A DNA stretch of 64,000 bases from Brevundimonas sp. Leaf363 (GTDB lineage Bacteria > Pseudomonadota > Alphaproteobacteria > Caulobacterales > Caulobacteraceae). A program made the position numbers and the translations under genes. Below, piece after piece: positions 40,801-50,604 of the stretch. The notes under the pieces were generated by a model. That model saw only the letters and a program-made list of their open reading frames with translations, searched no databases and was not told the origin of the DNA. Within the stretch, counting starts at the first letter, position 1. Every line of letters begins with the position of its first letter. The stretch lies in NCBI RefSeq assembly GCF_001424025.1, contig NZ_LMPZ01000002.1, positions 1,478,702 to 1,542,701 on the forward strand, written 5' to 3'.

Positions 40801-41423
40801 ATCCGCCCGGTCAGAGCCGCCCAGATCAGCCGCAGCCGCTTGAATGCCTCGGGCTCGTCCCGCTTGGTCAGGGCCGCATGGGCCACCGCTGGAAACGCGT
40901 CGGGCGGCAACAGCTTCAGCGCCGCATTGGCGGTCGGCCGCACGGCCCGGGCCTCATCCCGGCGCCCGACCTGACCGAGGCCCCAGACGTGAGCGGCCTC
41001 GCTGACCACTAGGTCCAGCCCGGCCCCGCCCAGCAGTTTGGCCGCCGCCTGCATGGGCCCGACGTAGAAGGCGTTCAGATCGTGCTTGGCGCCGTGGACG
41101 CGCTGGATATGCGCCTCGATCAAAGCGTCGAACGGCGCCCGCGTCAGGCCCCGCCGGGCCGCGACATCCGCCAGCGCCTCCAGGATCGGATGGCCGCGCC
41201 GGGGATCGCCGGAGAAGACGCCCTCCAGCTGCTCGCTCCACCAGGCGTAGCGCATCTCGGCCAGCAGCGGCTGGGTCACGCGCGTGGGGATGGTCAGCAG
41301 CTCGGCCTCCAGCGCGTACAGCACCATCAGATCGGCGCGCTTGGTCGGATCGTTCACGAAGCGGCTGGACAGCCAGCGGTCCGGATCGGCGGCGCGAACC
41401 TGGGCGTCGAAATCGGCGCTCAT
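40797..41423 (-). CDS. squalene/phytoene synthase family protein (NDUFAF6-like)
   Basis: Protein of 208 residues with an isoprenoid-synthase helical fold: DRWLSSRFVNDPTKRADLMVLYALEAEL and MRYAWWSEQLEGVFSGDPRRGHPIL. It lacks the clear DxxxD pairs of true squalene or phytoene synthases and is shorter. That matches the group related to the mitochondrial complex I assembly factor NDUFAF6 rather than carotenoid enzymes. It overlaps the DUF998 gene by 4 bases (ATGA). Function inferred from family only. Confidence 0.75.
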   Translation of the reverse strand: MSADFDAQVRAADPDRWLSSRFVNDPTKRADLMVLYALEAELLTIPTRVTQPLLAEMRYAWWSEQLEGVFSGDPRRGHPILEALADVAARRGLTRAPFDALIEAHIQRVHGAKHDLNAFYVGPMQAAAKLLGGAGLDLVVSEAAHVWGLGQVGRRDEARAVRPTANAALKLLPPDAFPAVAHAALTKRDEPEAFKRLRLIWAALTGRI

Positions 41424-42037
41424 GCCGGTGCGGTGACCCGCCGCCCCTTGGCCAGCAGCCAGGCGGAGACCAGCAGGAAGACCGTCACCGCCACCTCCAG
41501 CACGCGCTGCAACAGCCCACCGAACTCCGGATCGGCCACGACGCCCGCAAAGCCCACGACCGTCAGCAGGCCGCAGATCACACCGAAGGCCACGAACCGT
41601 CGGCCCATCTTCGCGGCGGCCGTCGCCAGCCAGATACCGATCGGCACGGCCAGATAGCCGGTCCCGCCCACCAGATCATGCATCAGGGCGCTGAAGGTCG
41701 CCTCGCTGCGCGCGCATTCGAACTCGCACGGATAGACGCCCGCCCCGGTGAGACTGGCCCCGTACCAGGCCAGCAGCACCCAGCCGATCACGCCCGGCAC
41801 GCTGCGTCGCATGATCCAGGCGGCGATCAGGCAGCCGGCGGTGATGAAGACGCCGCTGGGTACGAAGAACCACCAGCTGACCATCGATCCGGTGACGGCG
41901 CCGGTCGCGCCCAGCTCGCTGATGTACTGGCGTAAAGGATCGTAGCCGGGATAGGCCGCCCCGCCGATCACGATGCCGCCCCACTGAACGATCTCGCCCA
42001 GCAGAATCAGCACGAAGGCGAGACGACCCGGTGTCAT
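41420..42037 (-). CDS. DUF998 family membrane protein
   Basis: Membrane protein of 205 residues with about six helices. QYISELGATGAVTGSMVSWWFFVPSG near residues 38-63 is the DUF998 pattern, including the SELG motif in the first periplasmic or cytoplasmic loop. Later segments include VIGWVLLAWYGASLTGAGVYPCEFEC, with two cysteines that may pair. It begins 4 bases after the PuuD-like gene stop and overlaps the next gene as ATGA, so the three form one unit. Role unknown. Confidence 0.8.
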   Translation of the reverse strand: MTPGRLAFVLILLGEIVQWGGIVIGGAAYPGYDPLRQYISELGATGAVTGSMVSWWFFVPSGVFITAGCLIAAWIMRRSVPGVIGWVLLAWYGASLTGAGVYPCEFECARSEATFSALMHDLVGGTGYLAVPIGIWLATAAAKMGRRFVAFGVICGLLTVVGFAGVVADPEFGGLLQRVLEVAVTVFLLVSAWLLAKGRRVTAPA

Positions 42038-42041
42038 CGGA

Positions 42042-42662
42042 TCAGCCGAAAAGCGTCTGGTACATGGCCATGGCCGTCAGCATCGGCAGGCTGAGCAGCA
42101 GGTTGGTGCGGCTGCCCAGCATGGCGATCTTGGCCGCCTTGGCCTTTTTCTCGTCGTCCACGACGACGATGCCCAGGGCGCGCTTCTGGTTCGGCCAGAT
42201 GATCCCCCAAACGTTCAGGAACATGATGATGGCCAGCCAGATGCCGGTGCCCAGCAGCATATAGGCCTGGTCGCCCGACACGAGCCCGCCGGCCATGCCG
42301 AAGCTCAGTACCTCGGACGCATAGGCGTGACCGCGCAGGCCCAGGATCGCCAGACCGGCCACCACGGTCGCCAGCGCCGCCCAGCGGAACCAGAACAGCG
42401 CCTCGGGCGCGATGTGTTTGCTGACCGCTGGCTTCAGCTCGGCCGGGATCGACGGCATGACCCGGATCTGGACGAAGTTGAAGTAGTACAGCAGGCCGAT
42501 CCACAGGATGCCCGCGACCACGTGGGTCCAGCGCGCGACCGCTTGCCAGAAGATCAGGTCGAACCCGCCGGGCGCGGTCCGCCCCCAGGCCAGGATCATG
42601 CCGATGGCGAGCGCCAGGCTGAGCAAGATGGTGGTGCGGAAGTTGGTCAGTATCTTGGACAT
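42042..42662 (-). CDS. PuuD-like (urate hydroxylase N-terminal type) membrane protein
   Basis: Membrane protein of 206 residues. ATG 42662 is preceded by AGGGGGAG, so I prefer it over the frame's upstream ATG. Helices include TTILLSLALAIGMILAWG, WTHVVAGILWIGLLYYFNFVQI and LLGTGIWLAIIMFLNVWGIIWPNQKRALG. The WTHVVAGILWIGLLYYFNF block, with a His in the helix, is the hallmark of the PuuD transmembrane domain. No cytochrome c domain is attached, so it is unlikely to be a complete urate hydroxylase. Confidence 0.78.
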   Translation of the reverse strand: MSKILTNFRTTILLSLALAIGMILAWGRTAPGGFDLIFWQAVARWTHVVAGILWIGLLYYFNFVQIRVMPSIPAELKPAVSKHIAPEALFWFRWAALATVVAGLAILGLRGHAYASEVLSFGMAGGLVSGDQAYMLLGTGIWLAIIMFLNVWGIIWPNQKRALGIVVVDDEKKAKAAKIAMLGSRTNLLLSLPMLTAMAMYQTLFG

Positions 42663-42697
42663 GGCGGCTCCCCCTTTGAGTCGAAGCGGCACCATAT

Positions 42698-42829
42698 ATC
42701 TCCCTCCCCTTCATGGGGAGGGTGGCTGACGTGATGCATCAGACGGGTGGGGTTCGAAAGGACATCCGTTTCCGAACTTCCCCACCCCGCCCGCTTCGCG
42801 GTCTTCCCTCCCCACAAGGGGGAGGGAGA
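42698..42829. repeat. palindromic REP-like intergenic element (copy A)
   Basis: Between secF and the PuuD-like gene lies a nested inverted repeat. The left hairpin is CCTCCCC-TTCAT-GGGGAGG, the right one CCTCCCC-ACAAG-GGGGGAGG. Inside them, GGTGGGGTTCG pairs with CGAACTTCCCCACC with one bulge. The outer CTCCCTCCCC/GGGGGAGGGAG arms also pair. The CCTCCCC/GGGGAGG core is the same as in the element at 52103-52213. Confidence 0.75.
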
Positions 42830-42832
42830 AAC

Positions 42833-43798
42833 TCACGGCCGGCTGGCGGCGCCCAGCTTGATGGCCTTGGCGTCTTCGGTCAGTTCGCCGCGCTTAACGC
42901 CCCACAACAGGATGATCGGCGCGCCGACATAGATCGACGAATAGGTCCCGATGATGATGCCGAACATGAGGGCGATGGAGAAGCCGAACAGGGCCTCGCC
43001 GCCGAACACTGCCAGCGCCGCCAGCACCATGACGGCGGTCACGCCGGTGATGATGGTGCGGCTCAGCGTCTCATTCAGCGACAGGTCGATCACGTCGCGC
43101 AGCGGCATGGTCTTGTACTTGCGCAGGTTCTCGCGAAGGCGGTCAAACACCACGACCGTGTCATTCATCGAATAGCCGATCACCGTCAGCACGGCGGCGA
43201 CCATGTTCAGGCTGAACTCCATGCGGAACAACACGATCAGGCCGAACGTCAGGATCACGTCGTGCAGCAGGCCCACCACGGCACCGAAGCCGAACTGCGG
43301 CTCGAACCGGAACCAGATGTAGAGGAACATCAGGCCGATCGCGACGCCCAACGCCAGCAGGCCCGAGGTAAACAGTTCGCCTGACACCTTGGAGCCGACG
43401 ACGCTGACACCCGAGTAGGTGACCGGCGACCCGACCGCCTCGTTGACCGCGCCCTGCACGCGCTGGACGATGACGGTCTGTTCCTGGTTCTCCGGCACCT
43501 GAAAACGGATCAGGGCGCTGGCGGGCGAATCAACACCCTGCACGCCCACGTCTCCGATGCCCAGCTCGCTGACCGCGCCACGCACCGCGCCAAGGTCCAG
43601 CGCCTGGCCGTCCGAGCGGGTGACGTCCATGACGGCGCCGCCACGGAAGTCGATGCCCATGTTCAGGCCGGGATAGAAGCACGACACGATCGCCGCGATG
43701 CACAGCACGACCGAGAAGACGCCGGCCAGCCGGGCGTGCTTCACGAAGTGCAGGTTCGTCTTCTGCGGCAGCAGTTTGATGAGAGGCCAACCACGCAT
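42833..43798 (-). CDS. secF: protein translocase subunit SecF
   Basis: Inner-membrane partner of SecD that uses the proton gradient to finish protein export, 321 residues. I start at ATG 43798 (MRGWPLIKLLPQKTNLHF), 5 bases after the secD stop. The periplasmic D-box region (NMGIDFRGGAVMDV, about residues 44-57) is followed by the membrane helices with the RND-type GYSMNDTVVVFDRLREN block (about 193-209). Six helices in all. Co-transcribed with secD and yajC. Confidence 0.95.
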   Translation of the reverse strand: MRGWPLIKLLPQKTNLHFVKHARLAGVFSVVLCIAAIVSCFYPGLNMGIDFRGGAVMDVTRSDGQALDLGAVRGAVSELGIGDVGVQGVDSPASALIRFQVPENQEQTVIVQRVQGAVNEAVGSPVTYSGVSVVGSKVSGELFTSGLLALGVAIGLMFLYIWFRFEPQFGFGAVVGLLHDVILTFGLIVLFRMEFSLNMVAAVLTVIGYSMNDTVVVFDRLRENLRKYKTMPLRDVIDLSLNETLSRTIITGVTAVMVLAALAVFGGEALFGFSIALMFGIIIGTYSSIYVGAPIILLWGVKRGELTEDAKAIKLGAASRP

Positions 43799-43803
43799 CT
43801 TCG

Positions 43804-45396
43804 TTACTCCGCGATCGGCAGTTTTTTGGGCTTGGCCACTTTCAGCCAATAGGCCAGCAGCACCTGGGCGACGAGCACCGACGAGAACATCGAAGTGAAT
43901 ACGCCGATGGTCAGGGTCCAGGCGAAGCCGCGCACCGGGCCCTGGCCGAACACGAACATGATGCCGGCCGCGACCAGGGTGGTCAGGTTGGCGTCGATGA
44001 TGGTGCCCATGGCCTTGTTGAAGCCGGCGTCCATGCTGGCGATCACGCTGCGACCCGCCCGAGCCTCGTCACGCATCCGCTCGTAAATCAGCACGTTGGC
44101 ATCGACGGCCACGGCGAAGGTCAGGATCAGACCGGCGATGCCCGGCAGCGTCAGCGTCGCCTGGGTCAACGACATGGCGGCCACGATCAGGATGCCGTTG
44201 AGCACCAGGCCGATCACCGACACGCCGCCGAACAGCAGTCCGTAGGCCAGGATCATGAAGGTGACGATGATGATGAAGCCGATGGCGGTCGACAACGCGC
44301 CCGCAGACACGGCGTCGGCGCCCAGTTCGGCCGTGACCGTCCGGCGTTCCTCGACTTTCAGCGGCGCCGGAAGCGCGCCCCCGTTAAGCAGGTTCACCAT
44401 CTCCGAAGCCTCGGCGATCGTGAAGCTGCCGGTGATCTGGCCCGAGCCGCCGGTGATGGCGCCCTGGATGGTCGGGGCCGAAACGACCTTGCCGTCCAGG
44501 ATGATGGCGAAGGGCTTGCCGATGTTGGCGGCGGTGGCGGCGCCGAAGCGACGCGCGCCCGCGCCGTCGAAGCGGAAGTCGATCGCAGGACGACCGCTTT
44601 GGTCGGCGCCGACCGTGGCGCGGGTCAGGTTCTCGCCCGACACCAGGACGCGGCGCTTGACCAGATAGGGTTGGCCGTTGGCGTCAGCCAGCAGCTCGGC
44701 GTCTGGCGGCACGGCGCCGGCGGCGGCTTCCTGGACCGAGTTCTCCGTATCGACCATCTGGAACGTCAGCTGGGCCGTCTGGCCGATCAGGCGTTCCAGT
44801 TCGGCCGGATCGCTCTGGCCCGGAGCCTGGATGACGATGCGGTCGGCTCCCTGGCGGACCGGGTTGATTTCCTTGGTGCCCGACGAGTCCAGACGGCGAC
44901 GGATCACCTCGATGGACTGGTCGACGGCGCTGGCGCCCATGCTGTTGAGCGCCTGGTCGGTAAAGGCCAGGCGAATGCGGTTGTTGGACAGGCGGGTCGC
45001 AGCACGCTCGACCTGGCCATTCGGGCCCGGCGCGCCGATCAGGCCGCGGACAGCTTCGTACGCAGCATCATACCGGGCGGCGTCCGCGATCGACACGACA
45101 ACGCCGCCGGTCTCGCGCTGCAGGCCGTTCGTCGAGATTCCGGCTTCCTGAAGCGTCGTGCGGACGTCCTCGACCAGATTGGAGACGCGCTTTTCGCGCA
45201 TCGCCGGCACATCGACTTCCAGCAGCAGATACGATCCGCCCTGAAGGTCGAGACCCAGGTTCAGCCCGTTCTTGGGCAGGAAGCCCGGCAGGGCCGCGCG
45301 CTGGGCAGGCGACAGCAGGTTGGGCATCGCCAACAGGATGCCCAGGATCGTCGCGATGACGAGGACGATGACTTTCCAGCGCGACAGCTGAACCAT
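43804..45396 (-). CDS. secD: protein translocase subunit SecD
   Basis: Membrane protein of 530 residues working with SecF and YajC. An N-terminal helix (VIVLVIATILGILLAMPNLL) is followed by GLNLGLDLQGGSYLLLEVD (about residues 43-61), the large periplasmic region with the FTDQALNSMG and GKPFAIILDGKVVSAP blocks, then five C-terminal helices including GIAGLILTFAVAVDANVLIYERMRDE. The DAN/ERMRDE region is the proton-relay block of SecD. Starts 24 bases downstream of yajC. Confidence 0.96.
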   Translation of the reverse strand: MVQLSRWKVIVLVIATILGILLAMPNLLSPAQRAALPGFLPKNGLNLGLDLQGGSYLLLEVDVPAMREKRVSNLVEDVRTTLQEAGISTNGLQRETGGVVVSIADAARYDAAYEAVRGLIGAPGPNGQVERAATRLSNNRIRLAFTDQALNSMGASAVDQSIEVIRRRLDSSGTKEINPVRQGADRIVIQAPGQSDPAELERLIGQTAQLTFQMVDTENSVQEAAAGAVPPDAELLADANGQPYLVKRRVLVSGENLTRATVGADQSGRPAIDFRFDGAGARRFGAATAANIGKPFAIILDGKVVSAPTIQGAITGGSGQITGSFTIAEASEMVNLLNGGALPAPLKVEERRTVTAELGADAVSAGALSTAIGFIIIVTFMILAYGLLFGGVSVIGLVLNGILIVAAMSLTQATLTLPGIAGLILTFAVAVDANVLIYERMRDEARAGRSVIASMDAGFNKAMGTIIDANLTTLVAAGIMFVFGQGPVRGFAWTLTIGVFTSMFSSVLVAQVLLAYWLKVAKPKKLPIAE

Positions 45397-45420
45397 GGCG
45401 GGTTACCGGCGAGGCCGGCT

Positions 45421-45741
45421 TCAGGCCTTGGTGTCGTTGGCGGCGGCGATCGCCGTGCGGTTGCGCACTTCGGAGATCATGCCTTTCACGACACGGACGT
45501 TCACGCCCTGGGCGATCTCGACCATGGCTTCGTCGTTCTCGACGCGGGTGATCTTGCCGATCATGCCGTTCGACAGGGTGACCGTGTCGCCGCGCTTGAT
45601 CGCCGAGATCTGCACCTGATGCTCCTTGGCGCGCTTCTGCTGCGGCCGGATCATCAGGAAGTAGAACAGGACGAAGATGGCGATGATCGGCAGGAACTGC
45701 ACAACCATGCCCATCATGCCGCCGTCAGCCGGAGCGCCCAT
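45421..45741 (-). CDS. yajC: preprotein translocase accessory subunit YajC
   Basis: Small single-span membrane protein of 106 residues. The helix FLPIIAIFVLFYFLMIRPQQKR (about 17-38) ends in the family hallmark RPQQKR, and the soluble part carries KRGDTVTLSNGMIGKITRVENDEAMVEI. It binds the SecDF complex. Starts the yajC-secD-secF transcript; the nlpD-like gene ends 99 bases upstream without a clear terminator. Confidence 0.95.
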   Translation of the reverse strand: MGAPADGGMMGMVVQFLPIIAIFVLFYFLMIRPQQKRAKEHQVQISAIKRGDTVTLSNGMIGKITRVENDEAMVEIAQGVNVRVVKGMISEVRNRTAIAAANDTKA

Positions 45742-45840
45742 ACGATAATCTCCCCGCGTGGGCGGCCCTTGCCGGCGCCCCTGAAAATGAGGCGCGGAAC
45801 CTAGTGGCGGTCGCCCCCGATTGCAACGCGGCGGATCGGC

Positions 45841-46893
45841 CTATCGCGGGAGGACGCTCTGGGGGTCGACCGCGACCGGTTCGTCGCCCTGCATCCGGCG
45901 CGCTTCGAAGTGCATTGAGGGGCGGCCGTCTCCGGCCGTCGCGCCGACCGTGCCGATGACCTGGCCCGCCCGCACGTCGGCGCCGTCGTCCACGCTGGAC
46001 GAGCCCAGGTGGCCATAGACCGTGCGCCAACCGTCGCGGTGAACGATCAGAACCGTGAGCCCCTGCCCGACCAGTTGATCGCCGACGTAGGCCACGCGAC
46101 CGGCGGCGGCGGCCCGCACCTCTGCGCCTTCGGCGGCGGCGATGTTGATCCCGTTGTTGCGCTCGCCCATGCCCGCGGGTCCAAAGCGCCGCACGATTTC
46201 GCCACGCACCGGCCACTGGAACTGGGTCGAACCGGTCGACACCGGCGATGGCATGGCTGCGTTCGAGACGGGCGGCGCAACGACCGACTGGGTCGGCAGC
46301 GAGCGCGGCGCGGGCGGATTGCCGGACGGCGGCGGCGGCGGCGGCGGGGGCGTCGCGCCGCTTTCCAGCACCATCACGCCAACGGGTGAGGGGCCGGTCG
46401 CGTACGGATCAGAGCCGACGTCCACGGCCGTGTCAGGCAGGCGGAGCGCCTGCCCCGACGAAATGGCGGCGCGCGGACCCAGGTTGTTCAAATCGATCAG
46501 CGTCTGGACCGGCGTCTGGAAGCGCCGCCCGACGCCCGAGATCGTGTCCCCGGGCTGAATCACATAGGCGACGGGCGCGCCAGGCATCGACGGGATGGCC
46601 GAAACCGGCGGGCGCGAGGGCGCCGGCGTGCTGGCGGGCGGCTGATATGTCGGTTGCGGTGCGGTCGACGGACGCGCGGCCGGCGGCGGCAGGGAGCCGC
46701 CCTCGATCGGCGCGATCGGCGCACGATCAGGCGCCGGCGGTTCATAGGGTTCGGGTTGCACCGGCTGCGGGGCCGGCAGGCTGATCGGATGCGTCGGATA
46801 GCGCGGCTCGCTGGGGTACGTCCCACACGCCGCCAGCATCATCATGCCGCAGATCAGGATCGCCGCCCGCGCGACTTGCCGTGTATCGATCAT
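45841..46893 (-). CDS. NlpD-like LysM/LytM lipoprotein (degenerate M23)
   Basis: Envelope lipoprotein of 350 residues, likely an activator of cell-wall amidases during division. ATG 46893 has GGAGGA upstream. The lipobox is LAAC (Cys23). A proline-rich linker follows, then a LysM domain (VIQPGDTISGVGRRFQTPV, about residues 117-160) and a C-terminal M23/LytM domain (from FQWPVRGEIVRRFG). The first metal histidine block reads NNGINIA instead of HxGxDxA, as in NlpD, while GWRTVYGHL and SMHFEARR are kept. Hydrolase activity is therefore unlikely. The surE-pcm upstream order supports NlpD. Confidence 0.85.
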   Translation of the reverse strand: MIDTRQVARAAILICGMMMLAACGTYPSEPRYPTHPISLPAPQPVQPEPYEPPAPDRAPIAPIEGGSLPPPAARPSTAPQPTYQPPASTPAPSRPPVSAIPSMPGAPVAYVIQPGDTISGVGRRFQTPVQTLIDLNNLGPRAAISSGQALRLPDTAVDVGSDPYATGPSPVGVMVLESGATPPPPPPPPSGNPPAPRSLPTQSVVAPPVSNAAMPSPVSTGSTQFQWPVRGEIVRRFGPAGMGERNNGINIAAAEGAEVRAAAAGRVAYVGDQLVGQGLTVLIVHRDGWRTVYGHLGSSSVDDGADVRAGQVIGTVGATAGDGRPSMHFEARRMQGDEPVAVDPQSVLPR

Positions 46894-46965
46894 GCCCGTC
46901 CTCCATTCGCCCGCCGTAGCCAAGCTCGCCAATGGCGCGAAAGTTTGGCCGCCTGAAAGGGGCCG

Positions 46966-47364
46966 TCAGAAAATCACTTCGATCAGCGCGCGCCTGTTCA
47001 GCGGCTCCCGCACATGATCCGCTGTCGGCCGCGCCCGCTGCGTCGCGCCGCGCGAGTGCAATTCAATCAAGGCCGGATCGACCCCCAACGAGACCAGCTC
47101 GGTCGCCATGGACTGAGCACGACGCAGGCCCAACTCGTCGCTGAACTCGTCGGCCTCGGCCGCATCCATATGGGCGGTGATCAGAACGCGGACCGGCTTC
47201 TCGCCCGCCATGCGGACATAGGCGGCCGCGCTGCGGGCGGCGCTGTAGCCGGCCGGCGACATATCGGCCGAGCCGTATTCGAAATAGCCGATCCATTGCG
47301 TCGCGAACGCCGGCGACGCCGCGAACATCGTGCACCCCGCTGCCAAGCCGGCCATCCAGCGCAT
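46966..47364 (-). CDS. OmpA-family periplasmic protein
   Basis: Protein of 132 residues. A signal peptide ends SPAFA (about residue 21). The rest is one OmpA-like domain: YSAARSAAAYVRMAGEKPVRVLITAHMDAAEADEFSDELGLRRAQSMATELVSLGV, with a basic LNRRALIEVIF end, which binds peptidoglycan in this family. The ATG overlaps the pcm stop as TGATG. The longer reading frame upstream runs antisense-like through pcm in another frame and is not real. The nlpD-like gene follows 72 bases on. Confidence 0.82.
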   Translation of the reverse strand: MRWMAGLAAGCTMFAASPAFATQWIGYFEYGSADMSPAGYSAARSAAAYVRMAGEKPVRVLITAHMDAAEADEFSDELGLRRAQSMATELVSLGVDPALIELHSRGATQRARPTADHVREPLNRRALIEVIF

Positions 47365-48011
47365 CACCCGCCCTCCTTCGCAGTGCCCTCGACCAGGGGA
47401 ACGAACCGCACTTCGGTCAGGCTCTCGCGGCGGAACGACCCGTCCGGCTGGCCGACGTAGCGATGCAGCATCTGCACCGAGGTCCGCCCCACGGGCGCCA
47501 CAAGGACCCCGCCGGGCTTCAGCTGTTTCAGCAGCTCGGTCGGTTCGCCCGGCGAGGCGGCTGTGACCATGATCCGGTCGAACGGCGCCTGTTGCGGCCA
47601 GCCAAGGCCGCCGTCGCCGTGCTGGGTGATCACATTGTCGATCTCCAGCGTCCGCAGCTTGGCCTCCGCGTCGACCAGCAGGCTTCGGTATCGCTCCACC
47701 GAATAGACGTAGCGCGCCAGCCGGCTCAGCACCGCGCACTGATAGCCGCTGCCGGTTCCGATCTCGAGCACCCGATGGCGCGGCTGGACGTCCAGCGCCT
47801 GGGTCATCAGGCCGACGATATAGGGCTGGCTGATCGTCTGGGCGCAGTCGATCGGCAGGGCCTGATCCTCCCACGCCTGGTCCAGGAAACGCTCGTGAAC
47901 GAAGACGGCGCGATCGATCGACTCCATCGCCGCCAGCACGCGCGGGTCCGTCACCCCCTGGCGTCGCAGCCCCAGGATCAGGCGCCCGGCGCGATCGTCG
48001 TGCAGGTTCAT
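47364..48011 (-). CDS. pcm: protein-L-isoaspartate O-methyltransferase
   Basis: Repairs isoaspartyl residues in aged proteins using SAM, 215 residues. The family blocks are visible: AMESIDRAVFVHERF, the substrate-side QTISQPYIVGLMTQAL (about 60-75), SAM loop VLEIGTGSGYQCAVLSRL (about 82-99), and FDRIMVTAAS. It overlaps surE by 4 bases (ATGA) and the next gene by TGATG. Regular length. Confidence 0.94.
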   Translation of the reverse strand: MNLHDDRAGRLILGLRRQGVTDPRVLAAMESIDRAVFVHERFLDQAWEDQALPIDCAQTISQPYIVGLMTQALDVQPRHRVLEIGTGSGYQCAVLSRLARYVYSVERYRSLLVDAEAKLRTLEIDNVITQHGDGGLGWPQQAPFDRIMVTAASPGEPTELLKQLKPGGVLVAPVGRTSVQMLHRYVGQPDGSFRRESLTEVRFVPLVEGTAKEGG

Positions 48012-48799
48012 CCGGCGGCGACCGCCTTGGGCGGCGCTCCGCCCAGCACCTTCTTCAGGTCGTTGACGCTGGTCATGTGCGTCAGGTCGATGTGCAGGGG
48101 CGTGACCGAGATCTTGCCGTCCGCCACGGCGCGCAGGTCGGTGCCCGGCGCGAACTCCTGCCGCTTTCCGCGGAAGCTCATCCAGTAGTAGTCGCGCCCC
48201 CGCAGGTCGGTGCGCTTCACCGCATGCATCTCGCCCACGTCGCGGAAGCCCTGCCGCGTCACCTCGACCTCGGTGACGTCCTCGGGCGCCCGCGTCGGGA
48301 AGTTCAGGTTCATCACCACGCCGGGCGCCCAGCGTTGCTCCAGGAGGCGGCTTATGATCGCGGGCGCCAACGCCTCGGCCGTCTCCCAGTGCGCGATCAC
48401 CTCGTCGTGGAATCGCTCCAGGCTCTGGCTCAATGCGATGGAGCGGATGCCGAACGCCATCCCCTGCAGGGCCCCCGCGACCGTCCCGGAATAGCTGACG
48501 TCCTCGCCGATGTTGTGCCCCCGGTTGACCCCCGACAGCACCAGGTCCGGCCGCTCGGGCATCAGATCGTTGACCGCCAGCACGACACAGTCCGTCGGCG
48601 TCCCCGTCACCGCGAACCGCTGGTCACCCAGCCGGTTGACCCGCAGCGGCTCGGTCAGGGTGATCCCCCGCCCCTTGCCCGACTGCTCCACCGCCGGCGC
48701 GCACACCCAGACGTCGTCGGACAAGACGCGGGCGATGCGTTCGAGGCAAGCCAGGCCCTCGGCCTCGATCCCATCATCGTTGGTCAGGAGGATTCTCAT
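48008..48799 (-). CDS. surE: 5'/3'-nucleotidase SurE
   Basis: Metal-dependent phosphatase acting on nucleoside monophosphates and short polyphosphates, 263 residues. The start MRILLTNDDGIEAEGLACL contains the DD metal pair (residues 8-9); APAVEQSGKGRGITL and SGVNRGHNIGEDVSYSGTVAGA hold the further ligand Ser and Asn. Full length. Forms the surE-pcm-(OmpA)-nlpD cluster known from many proteobacteria. The REP-like element lies just upstream, between it and serS. Confidence 0.95.
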   Translation of the reverse strand: MRILLTNDDGIEAEGLACLERIARVLSDDVWVCAPAVEQSGKGRGITLTEPLRVNRLGDQRFAVTGTPTDCVVLAVNDLMPERPDLVLSGVNRGHNIGEDVSYSGTVAGALQGMAFGIRSIALSQSLERFHDEVIAHWETAEALAPAIISRLLEQRWAPGVVMNLNFPTRAPEDVTEVEVTRQGFRDVGEMHAVKRTDLRGRDYYWMSFRGKRQEFAPGTDLRAVADGKISVTPLHIDLTHMTSVNDLKKVLGGAPPKAVAAG

Positions 48800-48811
48800 C
48801 GCGCGCCAACC

Positions 48812-48982
48812 CTACCCTCTTCCTGAGGGAGAGGGCTTGAGCGCACGGCGGCAAAGCCGTCGTCCTTGCGCGAAAGGGTGAGGGGTGGGCGGCCAACCGG
48901 TGAGGGCAGTCCCCTCACCCTTTCGGCCAAGACGCATCGCCGCGCTCTGCGGGCCTCAAGCCCTCTCCCTCTGGGAGAGGGA
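48812..48982. repeat. palindromic intergenic element (copy B)
   Basis: About 170 bases between serS and surE made of nested inverted repeats. The outer arms GGGAGAGGGCTTGAG (48827-48841) and CTCAAGCCCTCTCCC (48955-48969) are perfect over 15 bases. The inner arms CGAAAGGGTGAGGGG and CCCCTCACCCTTTCG (about 48881-48924) are also perfect over 15. The ends carry small CCCTC/GAGGG hairpins. Different sequence from copies A and C but the same general design. Confidence 0.75.
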
Positions 48983-48983
48983 C

Positions 48984-50597
<1,614 letters not shown>

Positions 50598-50604
50598 TTA
50601 ACGA

